Origin: an uncultured Flavobacteriales bacterium
Lineage (GTDB): Bacteria; Bacteroidota; Bacteroidia; Flavobacteriales; BACL11
Direction: 5' to 3'
Length of the DNA: 64,000 nt
Assembly (NCBI GenBank): GCA_905478555.1
Contig: CAJQIZ010000017.1
Location: forward strand, 1 to 64,000
A program made the position numbers and the translations under genes. This document shows, piece by piece, positions 1 through 8,226 of the stretch. Positions within the stretch are counted from its first letter, which is position 1; each line of letters starts with the position of its first letter. Below the pieces are notes generated by a model. It saw only the letters and a program-made list of their open reading frames with translations, had not been told where the DNA came from and made no database searches.

Positions 1-1167
1 ACTCCAACCTTAAATCAATTTGGCTTAAGCACTATTCCTAATTCTATAGTTTACACAACTTTAGGAGATATTGATGGTGATGGAGATACTGACATGCTAG
101 GTTTTTCTCTTAATTATTCAAACTATGCTACAGACTTCTTATTTATAGAAAATATTGGCTCAGCTTCAACTCCAAACTACACAGCACCTCAACTAAATGT
201 TTTTGGGATCCCATCTGGAATAAATTACACATTAATAACTTTGGAAGATATTGATACTGATGGAGACTTAGATATAATGTTTTCTCAAGAAAATTATTAT
301 TCAACTGATTTTGGTTTTGTGGAAAATACTGGAACAGCAATAAATCCTCAATTTTCACCCCTACCAAATGTGAATTCATTTGGATTATCTTTAGCAAATT
401 GGCAAGGTGGGGGAATTCTAAATTTTAAGGATTTAGATGGTGATGGAGATAATGATCTTATTTTAGGAACTGATGACGACAGAAACTATTATTTCGAAAA
501 TGTTAGTGTGCCTCAGCCCGTTACTTATGAATGTATTAATTATTCATGCGTTGATCCAGGAACAGGATCAGGTAATTATACTACGCTTTCTGCTTGCCAA
601 ACTTCCTGTGCACCTCCAGTAACCTTTGAATGTGATTGGCCAGGAAATTGCTATGACCCAGGTGATGGTAGTGGATGGTATACTAATTATGCTGACTGTA
701 TGAATGATTGTATTTCTCAACCAACTTGGGATTGTGTATCTCCAGGTAATTGCCAAGATCCTGGTGATGAGACTGGAAATTATTGGTCATTACAAGATTG
801 TCAAAATGCCTGCCCTCTCACCCCAACATGGGATTGTGATGTAATTCTAGGATGTATTGATCCAGGATCAGGATCAGGATTATATACTTCTCTTACTGGG
901 TGTCAATCAAATTGTACTAGTACTTCAATTGAGAATACAGAGATAAATAATTTAAAAATATATCCTAATCCTGCAAATAAAACCCTAAATATTAGTTCAG
1001 ATAAGAAGATTAAGAAAATAGAAATTTATGATGCTATAGGTAGAGTCATTTATGCTGAAAGCAATCCTACAAACAGGATAAATGTAGAGAAATTACAAAG
1101 TGGACTTTACTCTATAAAGATTATCTTTAAAGATGAAAGTTCTATCATTCAAAAAATTATTAAATAA
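1..1167 (+). CDS. FG-GAP/VCBS-like repeat protein with Cys-rich repeats and T9SS type A sorting domain (5' partial at window edge)
   Basis: Frame 1 is open from base 1 (TPTLNQFGLSTIPNS...GDIDGDGDTDM), so the ATG at 94 is internal; DxDGDGDxD loops; four CxxxxxCxDPGxGxGxYxxLxxCxxxC modules; C-terminus IYPNPANKTLNIS...GLYSIKII..IIQKIIK. Confidence 0.85.
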   Translation, partial: TPTLNQFGLSTIPNSIVYTTLGDIDGDGDTDMLGFSLNYSNYATDFLFIENIGSASTPNYTAPQLNVFGIPSGINYTLITLEDIDTDGDLDIMFSQENYYSTDFGFVENTGTAINPQFSPLPNVNSFGLSLANWQGGGILNFKDLDGDGDNDLILGTDDDRNYYFENVSVPQPVTYECINYSCVDPGTGSGNYTTLSACQTSCAPPVTFECDWPGNCYDPGDGSGWYTNYADCMNDCISQPTWDCVSPGNCQDPGDETGNYWSLQDCQNACPLTPTWDCDVILGCIDPGSGSGLYTSLTGCQSNCTSTSIENTEINNLKIYPNPANKTLNISSDKKIKKIEIYDAIGRVIYAESNPTNRINVEKLQSGLYSIKIIFKDESSIIQKIIK

Positions 1168-1290
1168 TAAAAAGGGAATAATGGTACCAAGTACTACTTT
1201 TTGGAGGAAAGAAAAAACGAATAAAAATACAATATCAAACTAGTAACCATCATTTACTATGCTAAGCAAAGTATTTTAATTATTAATATC

Positions 1291-1298
1291 TATCTTTG
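1291..1298 (+). promoter_or_regulatory. Bacteroidota -7 promoter element (TATCTTTG)
   Basis: Exact TAnnTTTG match 26 bp upstream of ATG 1324. Confidence 0.5.
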
Positions 1299-1323
1299 AA
1301 ACATCAAAACAAATTAATACATT

Positions 1324-2973
1324 ATGAAAAATAAATATTATTCCAGACAACAGAGACAATTAAAGTATTTAGTTAAAAAACTAAATATTTTATTGCAAGA
1401 AACTGAAGGAAATTTAGAAACAGAAATAAGTAAACTTACTTCTAAAATTAAATTTTTAGTAATTAAACTAAACGGTATTCTATCAGGCAATAGAATGAAA
1501 AAAATATTAGGTGCAGTTGCTCTTTTTATTGGGATTTCTTTTAGCAATACAGCTACCGCACAATATTTTCAAGCTCCTGTTGTTAATCCTTTTGGAATTA
1601 CTCCAGGATCTAGTATTATCGCAAGTATTCCTTCTCTTGGAGATTTAGATGGAGATGGGGATTTAGATCTTCTTACACAAGAATATAACTATAGTATGGA
1701 TTTTAGATATTCCGAAAATATCGGAAATATAAATGTTCCACAATTCACGAACCCCTTAACAAATCCTTATAATTTAGTTGGAGACACTATTCCAAGGTTC
1801 CATAATTTAGTAGATTTGGATGGTGATGGTGATTTAGATATACTATCTTTAGATTCTGAAGAATTTAGTGATACAATAAATTACAATTATGGTTATTTAT
1901 CCAAGTTCAGATATTATGAAAATATAGGTAGTTCATCATTACCAGTTTTCGATACTGTTGAAACAAACCCTTTCGGACTGATTTCTGACTCTTCTTGGGG
2001 AATTACCGAGCTAGCAGATATTGATAATGATGGAGATTTAGACATACTAATGGCAAGTAACTCAATGGATTATTATAGTTACACCTACTATGGATATACA
2101 TACACTTATGGTACTCCACCCAAATTTAAGTTTATTGAAAATATAGGAGATGCAAATAATCCTATATTTAACGCTCCAGTTGATAATCTTTTTGGATTAA
2201 CAATCCCAGGTATGATATCTTCTCCTGCTTTTACCGATTATGACAATGATGGTGATTTTGATTTATTTGTTGGAGCTATGGATACAACCGCATCTTCATA
2301 CTATAATTCTGTTGCATCTATATTTTATTTTGAAAATACTGGAACAAATACAGTTCCTCAATTTTCGGGACCAATCACTAATCCATTTGGATTATCCACA
2401 GTTAGTGAGTTTGCTTTTTTAGAAATAGCCGATTTAGATGGAGATGGAGATGATGATATATTAGTAGGAGAGTACGGTGGTAATCTTATGTATTTTGAAA
2501 ACGACACTACGGCTCCAGCTCCATTGGAAAGTTGGGATTGCACTAATCCTGGAAATTGCCAAGACCCAGGGAATGGAAATGGACAATACACTACTCTATC
2601 TGATTGCCAAACTGCATGTATAACCCCAGTAAGTTGGGATTGTATTAACCCAGGGAATTGCCAAGACCCAGGGAATGGAAATGGACAATACATTACTCTA
2701 TCTGATTGCCAAACTGCATGTAATAATGTTTCGATAAATGATGCAGATTTAAATAGCTTCAATATTTATCCGAACCCTGTTACTAATGTGTTAAATATTA
2801 AATCTGTAAAGGAAATTATTAAAGTTGAAATTACTGATATATTAGGAAAGATTATTATTTCTGAAAACAATCCTACAAACAGGATAAATTTAGAGAAATT
2901 ACAAAGTGGACTTTACTCTATAAAAATTATCTTTAAAGATGAAAGTTCTATCATTCAAAAAATTATTAAGTAA
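1324..2973 (+). CDS. FG-GAP/VCBS-like repeat protein with two Cys-rich repeats, T9SS type A sorting domain and pre-signal-peptide extension
   Basis: Repeated DLDGDGDLDIL loops; signal peptide MKKILGAVALFIGISFSNTATAQ begins at internal Met (1495); C-terminal NIYPNPVTNVLNI...IIQKIIK. Confidence 0.88.
   Translation: MKNKYYSRQQRQLKYLVKKLNILLQETEGNLETEISKLTSKIKFLVIKLNGILSGNRMKKILGAVALFIGISFSNTATAQYFQAPVVNPFGITPGSSIIASIPSLGDLDGDGDLDLLTQEYNYSMDFRYSENIGNINVPQFTNPLTNPYNLVGDTIPRFHNLVDLDGDGDLDILSLDSEEFSDTINYNYGYLSKFRYYENIGSSSLPVFDTVETNPFGLISDSSWGITELADIDNDGDLDILMASNSMDYYSYTYYGYTYTYGTPPKFKFIENIGDANNPIFNAPVDNLFGLTIPGMISSPAFTDYDNDGDFDLFVGAMDTTASSYYNSVASIFYFENTGTNTVPQFSGPITNPFGLSTVSEFAFLEIADLDGDGDDDILVGEYGGNLMYFENDTTAPAPLESWDCTNPGNCQDPGNGNGQYTTLSDCQTACITPVSWDCINPGNCQDPGNGNGQYITLSDCQTACNNVSINDADLNSFNIYPNPVTNVLNIKSVKEIIKVEITDILGKIIISENNPTNRINLEKLQSGLYSIKIIFKDESSIIQKIIK
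2531..2722 (+). repeat. Tandem near-identical repeat (102-bp period, ~90-bp core) encoding Cys-rich modules
   Basis: gttgggattg...ccaagacccagggaatggaaatggacaatacA(c/t)tactctatctgattgccaaactgcatgta occurs twice. Confidence 0.9.
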
Positions 2974-3006
2974 AAAAAAGGGAATCGAAAGATTCCCTTT
3001 TTTTTT
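2974..3006. terminator. Bidirectional intrinsic terminator between convergent genes
   Basis: aaaaaagggaatc-gaaa-gattccctttttttt hairpin, A/T tracts on both sides. Confidence 0.85.
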
Positions 3007-3009
3007 ATT

Positions 3010-5880
3010 CTATTCTAAAACTATTTTTTTTGTTTCTATTATTTCACTGGAGTAAAATTCTAAATAATAGATTCCCTTAGGTTGGTTAGTTAAATCAATT
3101 TTAGATTTATTGGTAAGTAATTTTTTCTCTAAAATTAATTCTCCTAAAGTATTATACACCTTTAGTAAATAATCTTCTGAAGTGGTTACATATACAATTC
3201 CCTTAGTTGGGTTAGGAAATAACTCCATATTAATGGATGTATTTTCAATTGAATTTACAGAGTTTTCATCAAACAGATACACATCATCAATTGCAGCTTC
3301 TACCAAACTACCACCATCTAAATTTTGTCCTAACCTAATACTATCAGAAGCAATAAACTTTATACTAAAATTATCAGTAATATTCACATAATCCTTTACT
3401 CTAAAAGAAAACTTCCTCCATCTATTATCTGAAGTAATATTGTTTTCAATATACACCCAATTTGTTCCATCATCAGAAACTAACACTTGCCACCAATCTG
3501 CAGCAGGGTTTGCTCCTGTAGGAGGAGCATTAGTATACCATCTATAATAAGAAAAAGTAGGATTAGTATAATCCGTTAAATCATAGACAGGAGAAGTTAA
3601 AGTAGTATGGCCTGCATCTACATCATTAGCTCCTATACTTCCTCCAGTATTATCGTTGCCAGTAAAAGCACAGTATACCCCCTGAGGAGTATGTTGTGTT
3701 GATGTTTGTACCGCAACTGTTCCATCATAAAAACTACCTTCGGGAACGCCTATTTCCCAAAGACCAGTAGTAGCATTGTCATTTGCATCAGATGTACTCC
3801 AAAAACCGATATTGAAATCAAAATCCTGTTCTTCTTGTAATTCGTATCCCACTAAAATAAAGTAAGGCAAATTAGCATGTTTATTCAAATTAGCTGAAAA
3901 AGGAGTTATAGCAGCTTTTTTACCATAAGTATCTGTTATAGTAAGATAATAAGCAATTACTGTACCTTTTATTTGAGAAGGTAATTGAGCCGTAAAATCA
4001 GAACCTGAAACTAAAACTAAAGGAACACTATCCCAAATGGTCGCTTCATTTAATTTATAATAACAAAAAGCATCATCTAAAGCCCAAGGATAACTCATAG
4101 TAATATTTGCATCTACATCAATTGATGTTTGTTGTATAGACTCATCTAATTCTGTATGATTTAATACAGCATTAGAAAGTAATGTTATTCCATGTTTTGC
4201 AAAAGCATCAACAATAGCATTATCATTAGGAGTTCCATTAAATATATTACCATCATCATCATCAGAATATAGAAACTCTAATAATACATCAGTATAAATA
4301 ATACCTTCAGTACCATTAGGACCATCAGGACCAGCATCATATAAGTCAGTAAAAAGGTCCAAAGCTTGTTGCATATCACCTAAATTTAAATATGTATCCC
4401 AAAAAGCACCACAAATAATCTCTCCATCTGCATGAACTTCACCTACCAAATCTTGAGGATAAACTTTTGGTAAACCATTATAAGATCTAACATTTGAATT
4501 CGGATCATTTGTCTCCCATCCTTCTCCAAGTATAGGGTATTGAGTTAAAGATAAGGCCCATATATCAGCGGTCCCCTCATTTAAACCTCCATTCCACATT
4601 GAGGCTCCATTATTATACCTATAATCGTTTATTGCATGACCATACTCATGAAAACAAACGTCAGGGATATTAGCAGTTGCTTGACAACCTCCATCTTCTT
4701 CATAAAAATTAATAGTTCCTCCACTATAAAATGCATTACAACCTCCCTGTAAACCAATATCCACATTAGTCTCCATAGGGAAGTCTAAACCTGTATAATT
4801 TGGAAATTGAGCTTTAAAATGAGAGTGAATTTTATTAACTGACCAGAAAGCTGTTCTCTCCTGAATAGTAGAATTAGTATTGTCAAACAAAATATTATTA
4901 CTAGAATTTATAGATGTAGTAATCGTTGGAGTTACTGAATTAGTCATCACTTTAGAAAATCTACCTTCTAAACTTATTAACATACTGCCAGATGAAGATG
5001 GTAAGATAACATCTCCATTAAAATCAGTGAAAAAACTAGATGATGAGGAGATGTCATAAACCTTAAGGTCAACCATGTTCTCGACGGATGAAGCATTAAA
5101 AGGATTAGTAGAATATACCTCACCTTCTACATGAATATTCGATTGAAGAGATTCAAATTTTATTTCATTTCTTCTCATTAAAAGATCTCCACTATTAGCA
5201 TCTACATAACAAAGATATTGAGCAGGACCAATATTGTTTTGTGTCGTTAAGTTAACAACATAAACTAAATGAAACTCATACTTTCCGTTTACAGGAATTG
5301 GTAATATTTTAAGATTAGATTCTACTTTGCTTTTTGTAATATTAAAAGGTAAATTTTTACTCGCGCTAATCACAGCAGCATTCTTTTTAATAGTAGGATT
5401 TTCAGATAGTTTTAAATCAGGAAAAACATCCAAACCAAAAACAACTACCCCATTATTTACTGTCATTTTAATATAGATCCTACTATCTAAAACTTCTAAT
5501 CCTTTATAAAACTGTGTGTAAGAATAGTTTTTATATTTTTCATTCTCTGAGGAGGAAGTTAAAATTAATTCTGTTTTATTTACATTAAAAATATCTAGGT
5601 TATTTTGTATAAAATCTAATGGAGATGAAGTAGAAATAGAGGGACCAAAAGCCCTATGAGGTAAACTATTATTTTCATTAAAATAAACAAACCAATTAGG
5701 GTTTTCATTTAGAAATGCTTGCCATTGATTAGAGTTTCTTAATTGGTATTGAGTATTATTATTTAAATGAATTGCTTCTTTTATATATCTAATTTCGTAT
5801 TCATCTATAGAATGTCCATCATAAGAGAAAGAAGAAAATGAAAAGCAAAAAATAAGTAAAAATGTAAGTAGTTTTTTCAT
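3010..5880 (-). CDS. M36 (fungalysin)-like metallopeptidase with FTP-like propeptide and T9SS type A sorting domain
   Basis: HEYGHAINDY zinc motif, propeptide-like N-terminus, signal peptide, C-terminal NMELFPNPTKGIVYV...YYLEFYSSEIIETKKIVLE. Confidence 0.85.
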   Translation of the reverse strand: MKKLLTFLLIFCFSFSSFSYDGHSIDEYEIRYIKEAIHLNNNTQYQLRNSNQWQAFLNENPNWFVYFNENNSLPHRAFGPSISTSSPLDFIQNNLDIFNVNKTELILTSSSENEKYKNYSYTQFYKGLEVLDSRIYIKMTVNNGVVVFGLDVFPDLKLSENPTIKKNAAVISASKNLPFNITKSKVESNLKILPIPVNGKYEFHLVYVVNLTTQNNIGPAQYLCYVDANSGDLLMRRNEIKFESLQSNIHVEGEVYSTNPFNASSVENMVDLKVYDISSSSSFFTDFNGDVILPSSSGSMLISLEGRFSKVMTNSVTPTITTSINSSNNILFDNTNSTIQERTAFWSVNKIHSHFKAQFPNYTGLDFPMETNVDIGLQGGCNAFYSGGTINFYEEDGGCQATANIPDVCFHEYGHAINDYRYNNGASMWNGGLNEGTADIWALSLTQYPILGEGWETNDPNSNVRSYNGLPKVYPQDLVGEVHADGEIICGAFWDTYLNLGDMQQALDLFTDLYDAGPDGPNGTEGIIYTDVLLEFLYSDDDDGNIFNGTPNDNAIVDAFAKHGITLLSNAVLNHTELDESIQQTSIDVDANITMSYPWALDDAFCYYKLNEATIWDSVPLVLVSGSDFTAQLPSQIKGTVIAYYLTITDTYGKKAAITPFSANLNKHANLPYFILVGYELQEEQDFDFNIGFWSTSDANDNATTGLWEIGVPEGSFYDGTVAVQTSTQHTPQGVYCAFTGNDNTGGSIGANDVDAGHTTLTSPVYDLTDYTNPTFSYYRWYTNAPPTGANPAADWWQVLVSDDGTNWVYIENNITSDNRWRKFSFRVKDYVNITDNFSIKFIASDSIRLGQNLDGGSLVEAAIDDVYLFDENSVNSIENTSINMELFPNPTKGIVYVTTSEDYLLKVYNTLGELILEKKLLTNKSKIDLTNQPKGIYYLEFYSSEIIETKKIVLE

Positions 5881-5943
5881 AGTAATATTTTAATGATACA
5901 ATATTACACAATTACGTTAAAAAAAAGAAGAGAATTCTTGTTT

Positions 5944-6705
5944 TTACATAAATATTTTTTGTCCATCAAAAGCCAGTTGTACATTTTCTGGAAGTTCTTT
6001 CAACACATCTTCCTCTCTACCCATGAGATGGCTTATATGTGTAAGATACGATTTTTTAGGATTCACTTCATTAATTAAACTTAGGGATTGTTCTAAATTA
6101 AAATGGGAAAGATGTTCTTTCTTTCGTAGAGAATCAAGAATAAGTACATCCAGGTTTTTTAATTTTTCTTTTTCTTTTCCTGAAATAAAACTGACATCTG
6201 TAACATAAGCAAAGTTATTTATTCTGAAACCCAAAACAGATAGTTTATGATGCATTACCTCAATAGGAATAATTTCTGTTTTATTAATATAAAACGGCTG
6301 ATTTGAAATTATATTTATATTTATTTTAGGAATTCCTGGTAAATCATTTCCAGAAAACACATAATGAAACTCTCTTTTCAAGGCTTGTTTTACTCTTTCA
6401 GTTGAAAATACTTGCATATCCATTTTCCACTTATGATTAAATGCTCTTACATCATCTAGCCCAGCAATATGGTCTTTATGTTCATGAGTAAATAAAATAG
6501 CATCAACTTTTTTAACTTTTTCTCTCAGCATTTGAGTTCTGAAATCCGGACCTGTATCTACAACTAAAGTTTGATTATCTACTTCAATCATTATAGAAGA
6601 ACGCAAACGATTATCCTTAGGGTTTTCTGACATACAAACCTTACAATCACATGCTATTTGAGGTATTCCTTGTGAGGTTCCGGTTCCTAATAAAGTGATC
6701 TTCAT
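5944..6705 (-). CDS. MBL-fold metallohydrolase (PhnP-like)
   Basis: MKITLLGTGTSQGIPQIACDC; FTHEHKDHIAGLDD metal-binding motif. Confidence 0.85.
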   Translation of the reverse strand: MKITLLGTGTSQGIPQIACDCKVCMSENPKDNRLRSSIMIEVDNQTLVVDTGPDFRTQMLREKVKKVDAILFTHEHKDHIAGLDDVRAFNHKWKMDMQVFSTERVKQALKREFHYVFSGNDLPGIPKININIISNQPFYINKTEIIPIEVMHHKLSVLGFRINNFAYVTDVSFISGKEKEKLKNLDVLILDSLRKKEHLSHFNLEQSLSLINEVNPKKSYLTHISHLMGREEDVLKELPENVQLAFDGQKIFM

Positions 6706-6768
6706 TTACGTATATTTTACAAAATGTAAAAATATAGAATTTTAACTATTAAAATAAAAATAAGTACT

Positions 6769-6776
6769 TAAATTTG
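6769..6776 (+). promoter_or_regulatory. -7 promoter element TAAATTTG
   Basis: TAnnTTTG match ~25 bp upstream of ATG 6801. Confidence 0.45.
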
Positions 6777-6800
6777 CATTCTTTACAAAACTAGAAAAAA

Positions 6801-8219
6801 ATGAAGGAAGAAAAAGTAATTTTAACTCCAATACAAAAAGCACTTCGAATAAATTTAGACGACAATATCTACGGTTCAATGGTAGAAATAGGAGCTGGAC
6901 AGGAAGTTGCTCGTCAATTTTTCCGTGCTGGATCTGCTTCTGGAACAATAGCAAAAACTATGTCGGCATACGATAAAGATTTCTCAGATGCTATTTACGG
7001 AAAAGAGGAAGATGGAAGATATGTTTGTAAAGACAGGTTAATGAACATACTAGACCATGAATATGGACTCTTAGAAGAGAGACTAGACAGGAAATCTTTT
7101 CCTGACAGAAAGTATTTTGCTTTTGCAGATACGGTAACAACCTTAAACTATGATAAAACCAATCAAGGTCATGGGTGGATTGGTGTGCGTTTTCAAAAAG
7201 ATTCCAACAAAAAATGGAACGAAATTATAATTCATGTGAATTTACATGATCAGGATGCAAAATTACAACAAGAAACTGTTGGTATTTTAGGAGCTAATTT
7301 ATTACATGCTTGTTTTTATTTAATGGAACCAAAAGAAATATTAAAAGAATTATACGATAATTTATCGAGATCAAATCTGGATATTGATATGGTAAACTTT
7401 TTTGGGCCTGACTTTAAGGATGTCGATAACAGATTACTTAGTTTATCGTTAGTAAAAGAAGGAATGACTGACGGAGTAATTTTTACTCCTGACGGATTAA
7501 ATCATCAACCTTCTGAGATATTATACAAAAAAAACATACTTACTTTAAGAGGTAGTTTCAGACCTGTAACAAAAGTAAATATTGACATGTTAGAAAATGG
7601 TTTAAAGGAATTTAAAGCCGAAAAAAAAGTAAAGCAAGAAAACATACAGGTACTATTTGAAATAACATTAAGTAACCTTAAAGCTGCAGGAGAAGTAGAC
7701 GAACAAGATTTTTTAGATAGAGTAGATATATTATGTTCTTTAGGTTATACAGTAATGATTTCTAACTTCAGAAAATACTATAAAGTAATTGAATACTTGT
7801 CTCAATTTACCGCTAGCAGAATGGGCCTTATTATTGGAGTAGATAATTTAATAGAAATGTTTGAAGAAAAATATTACAGAAATTTAAATGGTGGTATAAT
7901 GGAAGCTTTTGGTATTATCTTTACAAGAGATATTAAAATATACCTCTACCCTTTTAAACCTTCGAATAATTCTGAGTTCTTAAATTCTACCAACATCCCT
8001 ATTCACCCAAGAGTAAAAGCTCTTTATCAGTATTTATTTGTCAATAAACGAATTATTGATTTAGATTACAATGATGAGGTATTAAGTATTTTTTCTAGAA
8101 AAGTATTACAACTTTTACACGAAAACAAACAAGGAGAATGGGAGCATATGGTACCAGAAGGTGTGGATGAAATAATAAAAGAAAAATGCCTATTTGGGTA
8201 CAATTGCGAAATAAACTAA
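6801..8219 (+). CDS. Conserved hypothetical protein (Bacteroidota family sometimes annotated nicotinate-nucleotide adenylyltransferase)
   Basis: Long intact ORF, MKEEKVILTPIQKALRINLDDNIYGSMVEIGAGQEVARQFFRAG; no nucleotidyltransferase motif recognised. Confidence 0.75.
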   Translation: MKEEKVILTPIQKALRINLDDNIYGSMVEIGAGQEVARQFFRAGSASGTIAKTMSAYDKDFSDAIYGKEEDGRYVCKDRLMNILDHEYGLLEERLDRKSFPDRKYFAFADTVTTLNYDKTNQGHGWIGVRFQKDSNKKWNEIIIHVNLHDQDAKLQQETVGILGANLLHACFYLMEPKEILKELYDNLSRSNLDIDMVNFFGPDFKDVDNRLLSLSLVKEGMTDGVIFTPDGLNHQPSEILYKKNILTLRGSFRPVTKVNIDMLENGLKEFKAEKKVKQENIQVLFEITLSNLKAAGEVDEQDFLDRVDILCSLGYTVMISNFRKYYKVIEYLSQFTASRMGLIIGVDNLIEMFEEKYYRNLNGGIMEAFGIIFTRDIKIYLYPFKPSNNSEFLNSTNIPIHPRVKALYQYLFVNKRIIDLDYNDEVLSIFSRKVLQLLHENKQGEWEHMVPEGVDEIIKEKCLFGYNCEIN

Positions 8220-8226
8220 GTAATAT

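Noticed and set aside
94-96. ATG at 94 as the start of the first gene
   Set aside because: Frame is open to base 1 with family-consistent sequence, so the gene is truncated by the window edge
2358-2762. 134-aa minus-strand ORF with repeats (HAVWQSDRV.YCPFPFPGSWQFPGL)
   Set aside because: Mirror translation of the duplicated Cys-module DNA in the plus-strand gene
6801-8219. Nicotinate-nucleotide adenylyltransferase function
   Set aside because: No (H/T)xGH-type nucleotidyltransferase motif seen; left as conserved unknown
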